Notes: a model not told the origin generated them from the letters alone. DNA of 64,000 nucleotides from Candidatus Poribacteria bacterium (GCA_958295945.1 OY282386.1:3342204-3406203), one strand, 5' to 3'; shown: positions 8,576-17,615, counted from the first letter of the stretch. Numbers and translations: made by a program.

Positions 8576-9865
8576 ATGAAAGTTGCTTATATTACAGCTG
8601 GTGCTGCAGGAATGTATTGTGGAACTTGTATCCATGATAATACCGTAGCAACAGTGTTAAATAAACAGGGACATGACGTTTCCCTGATTCCGACATATAC
8701 TCCTACCCGAACAGACGAAGAAAATGTAAGTTTGGATCGCGTCTTTTATGGAGGGATTAATGTATATCTTCAACAGAAACTTTCGCTCTTTCGGCATACT
8801 CCTTGGGTGTTTGATAGGATGTTGGATAGTCCGAAGCTGCTCAACAGTTTAGCGGGTCTTAGTGCTTCTACTGACGCGAGAGATTTGGGAGAATTGACAG
8901 TCTCAATGTTGAGAGCTGAAGAAGGTTATCAAAGGAAAGAATTGGCAAAATTGGTCAAATGGTTACGTGAAGACAACCGACCAGATATCGTATATTTGAC
9001 TAACTCTATGCTAATTGGCATGGCAAGAGAGATAAAGAAGGCATTGGACGTTCCTGTCCTCTGCGCATTGCAAGGTGAAGACATCTTCCTACGAGATCTG
9101 ATTGACCCATACAAATCTGAGGCATTCACACTATTAGCGGAGCGCGCTGTAGATGCTGATGGATTTGTTGCGCCATGTAACTATTATGCGCAATTTATGG
9201 CAGAAGAATATTTACAAGTTTCTGTGGACAGGGTGCATATAGTCCCCTTGGGTCTAAATTTAGATGGACACGGTGAGTTGAATGATAAGACAGAGCCTCC
9301 ACCTCTCAAAATCGGTTATTTGGCTCGTATATGTCCAGAGAAAGGTTTGCACTTGTTGGTTGGTGCTTTCTATACACTGACAAAGGAGTTGGAAACAGAC
9401 AATGTAGAACTTCATGTTGCGGGGTATCTTGGTAAGAAGGATGAACCCTATTTTGAGGAGTTGGTCAATCAGATACATGCATGGGGTTTACAAGAGAGTT
9501 TTTTTCATTATGGTGAGGTCACGCGTTCAGAAAAGATAGACTTTCTCAACCAACTCCATGTTTTCTCTGTTCCCACAGTTTACCGTGAATCCAAGGGATT
9601 GTCTATCTTGGAAGCACTTGCAAATGGGATACCCGTTGTTCAACCGGAACACGGATCATTTCCTGAAATGGTTGATGCGACTGGGGGTGGAATCTTGGTC
9701 CAACCAGAATCTTCAGAAGCAGTGGCTGAAGGCATACTGCAATTATACCGAGATTCTGAAAGACGAAGACATTTGGGGAGAATTGGTAAAGAAAATGTTC
9801 ATCAAAATTTTAGTGATGAGATCATCGCACAACAACTCATGCAAGTGTTTCAAAAATATCTATAG
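8576..9865 (+). CDS. Glycosyltransferase family 4 (GT-B fold)
   Basis: 429 residues. The N-terminal domain begins MKVAYITAG and has the glycine/cysteine-rich segment GAAGMYCGTC where GT4 enzymes bind the acceptor. The C-terminal GT1-type domain has the E-x7-E motif (ESKGLSILE) followed by ALANGIPVVQP, typical for retaining GT4 nucleotide-sugar transferases. It should move a sugar from a nucleotide sugar to a glycolipid, polysaccharide or other acceptor in the cytoplasm. The ribosome binding site is weak. The next gene begins 36 nt downstream with its own strong site. Confidence 0.88.
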   Translation: MKVAYITAGAAGMYCGTCIHDNTVATVLNKQGHDVSLIPTYTPTRTDEENVSLDRVFYGGINVYLQQKLSLFRHTPWVFDRMLDSPKLLNSLAGLSASTDARDLGELTVSMLRAEEGYQRKELAKLVKWLREDNRPDIVYLTNSMLIGMAREIKKALDVPVLCALQGEDIFLRDLIDPYKSEAFTLLAERAVDADGFVAPCNYYAQFMAEEYLQVSVDRVHIVPLGLNLDGHGELNDKTEPPPLKIGYLARICPEKGLHLLVGAFYTLTKELETDNVELHVAGYLGKKDEPYFEELVNQIHAWGLQESFFHYGEVTRSEKIDFLNQLHVFSVPTVYRESKGLSILEALANGIPVVQPEHGSFPEMVDATGGGILVQPESSEAVAEGILQLYRDSERRRHLGRIGKENVHQNFSDEIIAQQLMQVFQKYL

Positions 9866-9900
9866 AATGGAATAACTTATTCAAAACGGAGGTAAATAAT

Positions 9901-10401
9901 ATGGGTAAATTGTGGTTAATTTTTGCAGTTTTGACTGTCTCCTCTTGGGGACTCTACGGTGTTTTTTTGCATAAAGGTCAGGATGCTATGAAGGATCCTA
10001 ATGTGGAGGCTGCGGAAGATGCAGCACCAAGACGTTATAAAGCGTTTCTGTTTGTGGGACTGGCATATCTCTTGGTAGCCGTCATTGGGTCTGCAATTAT
10101 GCTGTACTCTACCGGGGCAGAATGGACGTTTAGTGGCAAAGGTGTCAACTGGTCTTTCCTTGCAGGCGTTGTCGGTGCTATTGGTGCATTTGGTGTGTTG
10201 CTTGCATTTGGTGCTGGGGGTAGACCTGCTGTTGTGATGTCTATTGTCTTTGCGGGAGCACCAATAGTGAATGCTGTTGTTGCAACATTGTCGCATCCAC
10301 CTAAAGGAGGCTGGGGTGCTGTCCGTTGGGAGTTTGTTCTTGGAATTTTGCTTGCGGCGGTCGGTGGTTGTCTTGTCACCTTTTTCAAACCCAGTTCGTA
10401 G
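9901..10401 (+). CDS. Four-helix membrane protein, EamA/DMT-like
   Basis: 166 residues with four predicted transmembrane helices (about 5-20, 48-70, 84-107 and 145-160) and a soluble loop at 25-45 rich in Asp, Glu and Arg. Helix pattern and glycine-rich segments (GVVGAIGAFGVLLAFGAGG) resemble one half of a drug/metabolite transporter, so it may work as a dimer. A strong GGAGG lies 8 nt before the ATG. The substrate is not known, and the assignment to EamA is by general appearance only. Confidence 0.65.
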   Translation: MGKLWLIFAVLTVSSWGLYGVFLHKGQDAMKDPNVEAAEDAAPRRYKAFLFVGLAYLLVAVIGSAIMLYSTGAEWTFSGKGVNWSFLAGVVGAIGAFGVLLAFGAGGRPAVVMSIVFAGAPIVNAVVATLSHPPKGGWGAVRWEFVLGILLAAVGGCLVTFFKPSS

Positions 10402-10530
10402 CAGTGAGCGTCAATTTACTGGTAATTCTTTGTTCCTTCTAATGTGTACGTATCTTTCTTGCTAAAATAAAAATACTATCTTCTTTGAACAGTCCTGTCT
10501 CTAATTTATTAGGATAAGGAGATACGTTTC

Positions 10531-11115
10531 ATGAATCCAGACGAATTGAAAGATGCTGAGGATGCGGAACTCATCGTGGCGGTATTGGCCGGTAATCACA
10601 AAGCGTTTGACGAATTAGTGTACCGCTATCAACGCGGTATGCTTTCCGTAGCACAACAGGTTGTCCGAAATCCGATAGAAGCAGAAGACATTGTACAAGA
10701 TGCATTCTTACTTGCATTTGAGGCATTACCCCAACTTGATAACCTGAATAGATTTGGTTCTTGGCTCTATTCAATTACACGTAATCGCGCACTGCGTTTC
10801 ATGAAACGAGCGAGTAGAATACAATTGCATGATGATGTAGATGCAGAATTGCAAATAGAGGCGGATCCTGCTTCTACGGATCCTGCCAAAATTGTGGAAC
10901 AGGAATCTACACATGAAGATGTCAGGGAAGCGATTGATTCATTACCGTCTGATTTTAAGGAGGTAATCACGCTCTATTATTGGGCAGATATGCCGCAGAA
11001 ACGAATTGCAGAAACGCTATCGCTTCCCTTAACGACGGTAAAGTGGAGACTTCATAAAGGGAAAGACTTACTAAAAACTGTATTAGAAAAACGTGGATAT
11101 GGAGATATTTTGTAG
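10531..11115 (+). CDS. ECF RNA polymerase sigma factor
   Basis: 194 residues with region 2 (GNHKAFDELVYRYQ, then EAEDIVQDAFLLAFEAL and FGSWLYSITRN) and region 4 (SLPSDFKEVITLYYWADM, then IAETLSLPLTTVKWRLHKGK), the helix-turn-helix that reads the -35 element. It has an unremarkable ECF length and redirects RNA polymerase to a small regulon. The ATG at 10531 has AAGGAGA upstream. The next gene begins one base after its stop and encodes a DUF4097 protein that is a likely partner or regulator. Confidence 0.93.
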   Translation: MNPDELKDAEDAELIVAVLAGNHKAFDELVYRYQRGMLSVAQQVVRNPIEAEDIVQDAFLLAFEALPQLDNLNRFGSWLYSITRNRALRFMKRASRIQLHDDVDAELQIEADPASTDPAKIVEQESTHEDVREAIDSLPSDFKEVITLYYWADMPQKRIAETLSLPLTTVKWRLHKGKDLLKTVLEKRGYGDIL

Positions 11116-11116
11116 C

Positions 11117-12514
11117 ATGGAACAAGAACGACAACAAGAAATACGGGGACTTTTTCAAATTCTTGAGCAGACAGCAGAAATCGCAGAGAATTCAGCATTG
11201 ACAGAGAACTATAAGGATGGAGAAAGTCGATGTGTTTCTCAATTCAATAAGGTATTGAAACGACTGAGTGCGTTAGATGCTGTTCCTGATGCGCTCTTTG
11301 AACCATTACATGAAGATGCAAATTATAGTGAAATTAGTATTGCTTGTAATCATCTTGCAGCGTATCTAAGCGAAGGATTAGGATCATTTCCCGATTTAAA
11401 AGGGATGGTGACCAACATTCTTGGGAAAAGATTCATTGAGAACATTGAGGAAGAGTTGAAAGAAGGTAAAATAGGAGATTTGATACGGAATGCGATTCCT
11501 GAATTTATGACTGAGACTACTCTGGATGACATCAATGAATCGTTCAATGTAAGTCCGGATGGTAGGTTGATACTGGACGTTGACTTTGGGACGATTGACA
11601 TTCGGACAGCAGAGCGCGAGTCAGTTAATGTTGTCGTACACCGGGCAGCAAAGTTCAAGACAGATAGGCATGCAACGGATTTACTTAGGGATTTCCAAGT
11701 CAACATTAATCCAAAAGAAGGTGAGCTTCAAATTGAAGCGAGATTTAAAGATGGCAAAAGGTATTGGAAAAGAAACACGGATCGTCTGAATATCCATTTT
11801 GATATTACGGTTCCGCAAACTTTTCACGGTGTATATTTAAAAACAGCAGCGGGGACTATTACTGTTCAAGATTTTAGTGGGGCAGTCCAATCTCAAACAA
11901 ACAGTGGTGAACTGAAGTTTGAGAATATAACAGGTCCAATTTTTGGCAATACGGTCAATGGTGATGTCAGATTGGCTCAATGTGAAGGTAATGTTAGGAT
12001 TGAAGCATTACGAGGAGACATTGAGATAAATAACAACATCGGAAGTGTTGACATAACGACATCTGGTGGAAGTATACGTTGTGTAGATGTTGAGGGTGAA
12101 ATTATAGGGACAACATCTGGCGGCAATATCAAGCTGATACGGTGCCAAGGTGGAACAAAGGTTGAGGCTTCAGGTGGTAGTATTGATCTGGAAAACGACG
12201 GTCCGATCACTGCCAAAACCTTTGGTGGCTCTATTAACGCAGGTATATCGGGACAACTCAAGGGCGATTCAACCATAGAGGCATCAGGTGGGGACATCAC
12301 AGTTTCACTGCCCTTGAATGTATCATTGAAGGTAGATGCCAAATGTAGTGGTGGCGAGATTGCTTCTGAACTGACAGATGTTATCGTCACTGATGATGAA
12401 CATATATCTGGGCAGCTGTATGGGGTTGTTAATGGTGATGGTCCTTTATTGAAACTCCGTTGCATTGGTGGAGATATAGATTTGAAATGTAATCATGTTG
12501 ATAATGAAACATAA
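11117..12514 (+). CDS. DUF4097-type beta-repeat protein, possible cytoplasmic partner of the ECF sigma factor
   Basis: 465 residues with no signal peptide and no transmembrane segment. Residues 1-150 are mostly helical with a Cys-containing segment (residues about 30-85, including SRCVSQF and SIACNHL). Residues about 150-465 are a DUF4097/adhesin-like parallel beta-helix with repeated short strands such as TSGGSIR, TSGGNIK, ASGGSID, FGGSIN and ASGGDIT. It ends with GDGPLLKLRCIGGDIDL, which resembles the end of the DUF4097 segment in the Omp85 fusion at 34202. The gene follows the sigma factor directly (stop 11115, ATG 11117), so a role in controlling that sigma factor is a reasonable inference. 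A GTG at 11093 inside the sigma gene is a less likely start. Confidence 0.78.
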   Translation: MEQERQQEIRGLFQILEQTAEIAENSALTENYKDGESRCVSQFNKVLKRLSALDAVPDALFEPLHEDANYSEISIACNHLAAYLSEGLGSFPDLKGMVTNILGKRFIENIEEELKEGKIGDLIRNAIPEFMTETTLDDINESFNVSPDGRLILDVDFGTIDIRTAERESVNVVVHRAAKFKTDRHATDLLRDFQVNINPKEGELQIEARFKDGKRYWKRNTDRLNIHFDITVPQTFHGVYLKTAAGTITVQDFSGAVQSQTNSGELKFENITGPIFGNTVNGDVRLAQCEGNVRIEALRGDIEINNNIGSVDITTSGGSIRCVDVEGEIIGTTSGGNIKLIRCQGGTKVEASGGSIDLENDGPITAKTFGGSINAGISGQLKGDSTIEASGGDITVSLPLNVSLKVDAKCSGGEIASELTDVIVTDDEHISGQLYGVVNGDGPLLKLRCIGGDIDLKCNHVDNET

Positions 12515-12579
12515 TCGGATGTAGTTGAGGACATATTTAGACTGGTTGTAAATACTTGTTGTTCCTATTGAATTGTCAA

Positions 12580-12608
12580 TTGGTAGGACAGAGCCCTTGT
12601 CCTACCAA
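12580..12608. repeat. Perfect 11-bp hairpin
   Basis: TTGGTAGGACA and its exact complement TGTCCTACCAA are separated by seven bases. It lies 66 nt after the DUF4097 gene, in a 269-bp gap that also contains the promoter of the ABC genes. No T-run follows, so it is more like a dispersed palindrome or a factor-dependent stop than a classic terminator. Confidence 0.6.
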
Positions 12609-12657
12609 TAAGAGACAGTCGTATCTGTGCTGGACACATCCACTTACCTTAATTTTC

Positions 12658-12687
12658 TTGCATTATATATACTCTCTTTGCTATAAT
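12658..12687 (+). promoter_or_regulatory. Predicted promoter of the sugar ABC importer
   Basis: TTGCAT at 12658-12663, an 18-nt spacer and a consensus TATAAT at 12682-12687, about 97 nt before the ATG of the binding protein. The long leader may hold control elements; none was recognised. Confidence 0.55.
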
Positions 12688-12783
12688 CATGAATTAAATT
12701 GGGATTGTTGGTTTGCCTGAACGCTCAAGAAAGAGCAACAGGAATTGATCAAAAGTATCACAGAATCATAAGGAGTTACAGAA

Positions 12784-14106
12784 ATGAGACGTTTGTCTAT
12801 AAGTTTTATTCTTTTAATGTTGGTAATTATAGTAGGGTGCGGTCAAAAAGATGAACAAAAAACATTAACGATTGTCTGGGCAGAATGGGACCCAGCTGAT
12901 TATTTACAAGAGTTATCTAAAGACTTTACAACTGAAACAGGAATTGCAGTGGATGTAGTTCAAGTGTCATGGCCTACTTTCCCAGAAAAGATTGACAACT
13001 CCTTTGTTGGGAAAAGTGATCTATATGACATTGTGATAGGAGACAGTCAATGGCTTGGAACGAATTCAGTCGGCGGACATTACATTGACTTGACAGATTG
13101 GATCAATGAGAATATTGATGTGTCTGCTATATATGGACCTGCGATGACTGCGTTTGCAGAGTACCCGAAAGGGAGTGGCAAGTATTGGGCATTGCCTGCT
13201 CAAGTAGATGCTGCTGGATATGTTTATAGGAAAGATCTGTTTGAAGATCCTGCTGAAATAGCTGCATTCCAAGAGAAATACGGTTATGCACTTGCCCCTC
13301 CGACAACTTATTCGCAACTACGCGATATTGCCGAATTTTTTAACCGTCCTGATGATGATCTTTACGGTATCGCTACATGGTATAGTAAAGAATATGATGG
13401 CATTACGATGGGTTTCCAACAGGTCATGTGGAGCTTTGGTGCCTCTTACGGTGATCCAGAGACGAAAAAAGTTGATGGTTATATAAATACAGAAGATGCA
13501 GTCAAGGCACTTGATTATTACAAGGCTTTGCTACAGTTTGCACCTCCTGATGCCCCAAACTACTATTACAATGAAACTTCAAGTGCTTATAATACTGGTA
13601 AGGTAGCGATGGCGATGAATTATTTTGCCTTTTTCCCGGGTGTTGTTGATCCAGAAACAAACGAAATCTCACATGACAAGAGTGGTTTTTTTGTTGCCCC
13701 TAAGGGACCCAAAGGACATTATATTAGTATTGGTGGACAAGGCATGTCAATTTCCTCCTATTCTAAAAATCAGGACATTGCGAAGCAATATCTGAAATGG
13801 TTTATGCAGAAACCCGTGCAGGAAAAATGGGCGATGTTAGGTGGTTTCACACCGATGAAAGAGGTCTTAGAATCGGATACCTTCAAGACAGCGACCCCTT
13901 TTAATGAGACGTTTGCCGCAAGTTTCCCATATCTTCGTGATTTCTGGGCAGTACCTGAATATGCCCAACTCTTAAATGAGTGTCAAACCAATTGGAGTGA
14001 AGCAATTACCGGTATTAAGACATCAAAGGAAGCACTTGATGCTATTGCCCAAAAACATGAGGAAATCTTTATGGAAGCCATGAAGAATAACAGTGATACA
14101 GAATAG
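12784..14106 (+). CDS. ABC transporter sugar-binding lipoprotein (family 1)
   Basis: 440 residues. A lipoprotein signal at residues 1-21 ends in the lipobox VGCG with Cys21, so the mature protein is anchored to the membrane. The rest is a family 1 extracellular solute-binding protein like MalE or UgpB, with the typical early block TIVWAEWDPADYLQELSKDF-like segment and Trp/Tyr-rich binding regions. It should bind an oligosaccharide or glycoside and deliver it to the permeases at 14225 and 15160. An AAGGAG site lies 10 nt before the ATG. A hairpin follows the gene, which would keep its expression above that of the permeases. Confidence 0.92.
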   Translation: MRRLSISFILLMLVIIVGCGQKDEQKTLTIVWAEWDPADYLQELSKDFTTETGIAVDVVQVSWPTFPEKIDNSFVGKSDLYDIVIGDSQWLGTNSVGGHYIDLTDWINENIDVSAIYGPAMTAFAEYPKGSGKYWALPAQVDAAGYVYRKDLFEDPAEIAAFQEKYGYALAPPTTYSQLRDIAEFFNRPDDDLYGIATWYSKEYDGITMGFQQVMWSFGASYGDPETKKVDGYINTEDAVKALDYYKALLQFAPPDAPNYYYNETSSAYNTGKVAMAMNYFAFFPGVVDPETNEISHDKSGFFVAPKGPKGHYISIGGQGMSISSYSKNQDIAKQYLKWFMQKPVQEKWAMLGGFTPMKEVLESDTFKTATPFNETFAASFPYLRDFWAVPEYAQLLNECQTNWSEAITGIKTSKEALDAIAQKHEEIFMEAMKNNSDTE

Positions 14107-14143
14107 TTCTGTTGGAAATGTTACAGCAAATCCATTTAGGTAG

Positions 14144-14166
14144 GCGCGCTTTATAAGCGCGCTTTT
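14144..14166 (+). terminator. Hairpin with T-run between binding protein and permease genes
   Basis: GCGCGCTT and its complement AAGCGCGC with a three-base loop, followed by TTTT. It looks like a partial terminator or attenuator that lets only some transcripts reach the permeases, as is common between binding protein and permease genes of ABC operons. Confidence 0.8.
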
Positions 14167-14224
14167 CCATATACTAGAAGAATGTACTACAACGCACGCA
14201 CAATACAGAACAGACCTAAAAAAA

Positions 14225-15154
14225 ATGCAGATCAACCGTTTTTCGCGTGGAATGAGCGATTATCAGATTAAGATGGCATTCATTATGCCAACGATGATTT
14301 TGCTCATCTTAATGAACATCTTTCCCCTTTTATGGTCATTGTATTTAAGTTTCCATGACTATAAAGCCAACATGCCAAATGCACCAGAATATATTGGTGC
14401 TAAGAACTACATAGAAGTCCTTACGGATCCTGATATATGGGGATATTTCCGCACGACTGCTTATTTTGTCCTTTTGGCTGTAACTGCTCAATTCTTAATA
14501 GGGTTTGGTTTAGCATTATTACTGAATCGTAATTTTCCTGCAAAAGGTGTGGTGACAACGTTACTCTTGCTTCCGATGATGTTGTCGCCTGTAGTTGTCG
14601 CACTATTTTGGCGATTTATTCTTGCTTCAGATGATGGAGGTTTGCTGAACTATCTATTAAGTCCTCTTCTAAACTTACCTGTAATAAATGCTATCTTTGA
14701 TCCACCTATTGAATGGACAACCGATCCTAAGATTGCGATGTTATCTGTTGTCATTGTTGATACGTGGATGTGGTCTCCATTTATGATGTTGATAGCATTA
14801 GCAGGATTGAGTGCCATACCTAAATATCTCTATGAAGCAGCAGATGTAGACCGAGCTTCATCCTGGTTTAAATTTCGTTGGATTACGCTGCCGTTGGTGT
14901 CACCACTACTACTGATAGCCTTATTGTTCCGCACAATGGATGCCTTTAAGATGTTTGACATTGTCTATGTGCTTACGCGTGAGGGTGGTCCAGGTACTGT
15001 CACTGAGACAGTTTCCATGAACCTTTATCGTCTTGCCTTCCGAAACTACGATACGGGTAAAGCGTGTGCTATGGCTTATATTCTGCTTATCATCATCGTT
15101 GCCCTTAGTAATATCTATGTGAAATATCTCAATCGTGTTAAGGGAGAAACATAG
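14225..15154 (+). CDS. Sugar ABC transporter permease (MalF/UgpA type)
   Basis: 309 residues with six transmembrane helices. The cytoplasmic EAA loop that contacts the ATPase is visible as YEAADVDRASSWFKFRWITLP, with the conserved glycine replaced (RASS). It forms the channel together with the next permease. The ATG at 14225 has only an A-rich leader, so translation may be weak. The gene ends 5 nt before the second permease. Confidence 0.92.
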   Translation: MQINRFSRGMSDYQIKMAFIMPTMILLILMNIFPLLWSLYLSFHDYKANMPNAPEYIGAKNYIEVLTDPDIWGYFRTTAYFVLLAVTAQFLIGFGLALLLNRNFPAKGVVTTLLLLPMMLSPVVVALFWRFILASDDGGLLNYLLSPLLNLPVINAIFDPPIEWTTDPKIAMLSVVIVDTWMWSPFMMLIALAGLSAIPKYLYEAADVDRASSWFKFRWITLPLVSPLLLIALLFRTMDAFKMFDIVYVLTREGGPGTVTETVSMNLYRLAFRNYDTGKACAMAYILLIIIVALSNIYVKYLNRVKGET

Positions 15155-15159
15155 TCTTT

Positions 15160-16401
15160 ATGAGAACGTATTCAATATGGAAACTGCTTGGACTCATCAT
15201 AATGGCGATTATTTTATTTGCTGTTATTGTCTACATTATCCCGATTTATTGGATTTTGGTTACATCGTTGAAAGCACCTTCGGATATCAACACAAAACTA
15301 CCGAAGTTCATTTTTGAGATATCCCTTCAAAGTTATAATAAGTTGATGCCTGAGGGTCAAGTTTCTACAGTAACATATCTGTTTATTGGACAAATACTTT
15401 CTGGATTGATTCTATTTGCGTTCTTTTCGCTTGTCAATACACAACTGCTGCGTCGTGTATCACTTCGGGTTATTGGTTTATTCTGGAACCTTCTTTTTGT
15501 CATAACTTGTCTATTCGGTTTTTTCAGCACAGTGCCGCATTCTCGGTTGAAAGTTGATGTGCGGTATCATTTTTTTTCTTTGATTGTATGTTGTGTAATA
15601 GCTTGCCTTATAGTTATTCCGTGGAAGAAAAAGATCTATGCTGTTATTCCAAATAAGGATGGTTCTCCGCTCCCGAATAAGAAGGAAAGACTTGCGTTTA
15701 TCATTCCAGTCATCTTTGCAGCCATTGGGATCTGTATCGCTCTTGCGAATGATGGTTCAAAATATTTCTATCAGTTACTCAACAGTATCATTATCGGTGG
15801 TGGCAGTACAATTCTTGCCGTAGGATTGGGAACAATATCCGCCTATGCCTTTTCCCGTTTTAAGATTGCTGGTAAGGACGATCTGTTGTTCTTTATTCTC
15901 AGCACGCGTATGCTGCCGCCTGTTGTGGTTGTTATTCCAATCTATTTGATGTATATTTCGCTTAGACTCCTGGATACACACTTTGGATTGATTTTGCTGT
16001 ATACGACCTTCAATGTTTCATTTGCTGTTTGGCTTATGAAAGGATTCATTGATGAGATTCCGAAGGAATATGAAGATGCGGCACTTGTAGATGGTTATAC
16101 CCGTTTTCAAACATTTTTGAAGGTTGTTTTGCCACAGTCTGTAACAGGAATTGCTGCGACTGCAGTATTCTGTTTGATTACAGCATGGAACGAGTTTGCC
16201 TTTGCGCTTGTGCTTACAAATGTTGGTGGTGTGGCCGTCACATCTCCACCTTCCATCACAAGTGCTACCGGTTCTGCTGGAATGGATTGGGGTAAAATCG
16301 CTGCATCCACTTTTGTTTTTCTCTTGCCAGTTGCTATTTTTACTTTCTTGATGCGAAGTCATCTCTTGCGTGGTGTTACGTTTGGTGCGGTTAAGAAATA
16401 G
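15160..16401 (+). CDS. Sugar ABC transporter permease (MalG type) with a large internal insertion
   Basis: 413 residues, about 130 longer than usual for MalG-type permeases. The first helix and the usual PIYWILVTSLK start are followed, from about residue 68 to 205, by an extra segment with three or four hydrophobic helices and a charged loop (PWKKKIYAVIPNKDG). The normal core resumes with LNSIIIGGGSTILAV, and the EAA loop reads EYEDAALVDGYTRFQTFLKVVLP. The core is complete, so the protein should be functional. The insertion would add a membrane subdomain next to the channel; its role is unknown. No ATPase gene follows. Confidence 0.9.
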   Translation: MRTYSIWKLLGLIIMAIILFAVIVYIIPIYWILVTSLKAPSDINTKLPKFIFEISLQSYNKLMPEGQVSTVTYLFIGQILSGLILFAFFSLVNTQLLRRVSLRVIGLFWNLLFVITCLFGFFSTVPHSRLKVDVRYHFFSLIVCCVIACLIVIPWKKKIYAVIPNKDGSPLPNKKERLAFIIPVIFAAIGICIALANDGSKYFYQLLNSIIIGGGSTILAVGLGTISAYAFSRFKIAGKDDLLFFILSTRMLPPVVVVIPIYLMYISLRLLDTHFGLILLYTTFNVSFAVWLMKGFIDEIPKEYEDAALVDGYTRFQTFLKVVLPQSVTGIAATAVFCLITAWNEFAFALVLTNVGGVAVTSPPSITSATGSAGMDWGKIAASTFVFLLPVAIFTFLMRSHLLRGVTFGAVKK

Positions 16402-16715
16402 ACAGATGAGATTTCTCAATACGCTGTAAAGTTACTACCTATCAACATTCTCTCAATATAAGAGCATGAAAATGCGAATCTAAGTATCTTGTTTTGTTCC
16501 TGTTTTGTGAAAGAACTGACTTATTTCCAATACGAAACAGTATAAACGTTCAAGAAGATGGGTTTTCTAACGGAAAAACAAGCAAAATCATTAAATACCC
16601 CGAGCACATTTTCATGACCGCATAAGCGTTGCGTCTTTATGGTTATTAGGTTTAGAACCATTGTCAGAAATCTCAGTATAATTATTACAGCTTAATCTGA
16701 AAAAGGATATATAGA
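16402..16715. other. Intergenic gap, no gene or clear repeat recognised
   Basis: The 314-bp gap after the ABC permeases contains no open frame of note, no tRNA-like fold by eye and no family repeat. It marks the shift from ordinary chromosomal genes to the AT-rich accessory region. Confidence 0.5.
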
Positions 16716-17147
16716 ATGAAAACAAAAATATACTTTGGAATCATCTTAATAATTGCTATATCTATTAGTGCATTCGCTGGATATAAATACAATGAATATC
16801 TGATGATTAAAAAATTTGTAGAATACGAAAAGTACAAAGTAGATGAAAAACTGAAATATGCTTCAGAGATATATAAAAGAGAAATTAATAATAAGAATAA
16901 TTTTGATGAGAAATATAAAATATGGCAGAATATATCCGATGGTGCATATATAAGAATGATAAAATCAAAAGACCTGCTAAATAATACTGGTGGATCTAAT
17001 GAACAAGAATATAATCAAAACTTAAACAACATGACTGAAAAAGAAAGAATAGCTTTTATTGATGAATTATTTAAAGGATTTGATAATTATAACTATGCTT
17101 GGAAAGAATACATGATGATAACTAAACTTAAACCTACTAAGAAATAA
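16716..17147 (+). CDS. Membrane-anchored protein of unknown function
   Basis: 143 residues. One N-terminal hydrophobic helix (about 4-21) would act as a membrane anchor; the remaining charged, helical part is very rich in Lys, Asn, Tyr and Glu. An AAGGAT site precedes the ATG. The codon use (AAA, AAT, ATA) is much more AT-rich than in the neighbours, which suggests that it was transferred in. I do not recognise a family. Confidence 0.65.
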   Translation: MKTKIYFGIILIIAISISAFAGYKYNEYLMIKKFVEYEKYKVDEKLKYASEIYKREINNKNNFDEKYKIWQNISDGAYIRMIKSKDLLNNTGGSNEQEYNQNLNNMTEKERIAFIDELFKGFDNYNYAWKEYMMITKLKPTKK

Positions 17148-17158
17148 GGCGGAGAACA

Positions 17159-17215
17159 ATGAAAAAACATTAATTGCAACTACCGTTGTGTCCACTCCTA
17201 TTTGGCAGGTCCATA
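17159..17215 (+). pseudogene. Possible broken start of a secreted-protein gene
   Basis: A good ribosome binding site (GGCGGAG) precedes an ATG at 17159-17161, but the frame stops after MKKH. One more A in the A-run at 17162-17167 would give MKKTLIATTVVSTPIWQ, which looks like a signal peptide start. No continuing gene follows; the two-box repeat at 17227 lies just downstream. Remnant status is an inference from one possible frame slip. Confidence 0.3.
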
Positions 17216-17226
17216 TAACGATTCGG

Positions 17227-17306
17227 AGATCGCTCGGACGAGACTAAAGAACGGTGTTTCATGCCTGATCTATAAACATATCGTTCGGACAGGACTAAAG
17301 AGGGAC
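17227..17306 (+). repeat. Two-box dispersed repeat (ATCG...GACTAAAG)
   Basis: About 80 bp with two related boxes, ATCGCTCGGACGAGACTAAAG and ATCGTTCGGACAGGACTAAAG-like, joined by a spacer ending in TCTATAAACAT. The complement of 33941-34016 has the same layout with boxes based on ATCGTCCCTACGGGAC and the same spacer end. A related single box appears inverted at about 24905-24935. It is intergenic and non-coding. The 468-bp gap 17148-17615 otherwise holds a CAACCT/AGGTTG hairpin near 17391 and the repeat end at 17454. Confidence 0.65.
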
Positions 17307-17453
17307 AATCCCAATAACAATAGGTATTGAGAAGGTTCATAGTCCGACAACCGTTTTCTTAAATAGACACCTATACGTCCACTACGGAAACCCAACCTAA
17401 CAGGTTGTGGGACAGCACAGTTCAGTCCGACTGTTTAAGTCACATAGACCAAA

Positions 17454-17487
17454 AGTGTGCATATATTTATGGATTTTACTATAAATT
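17454..17487. repeat. Solo end of the 60467-60606 type element
   Basis: AGTGTG followed by ATTTATGGATTTTACTATAA closely matches the right end of the palindromic element at 60573-60606. No matching left end was found nearby, so this is probably a decayed copy. Confidence 0.4.
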
Positions 17488-17615
17488 GACACTGATGGTT
17501 CAGTTTCCAATTAGAGCCGAGTAATCCTGTAATTTCCTATCAACATTTTAAACTTCATAAAGTTTGTGTTACAAATAAAAGTGCATCCGAAAATGTGTTA
17601 AATCGGAGGTGTTAA

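Noticed and set aside
11350-12465. Long open frames opposite the DUF4097 gene
   Set aside because: They are reverse-strand shadows of a Gly/Ser-rich repeat gene and lack start sites.
17227-17306. Possible CRISPR array
   Set aside because: Only two imperfect boxes are present, no series of equal spacers and no cas genes.
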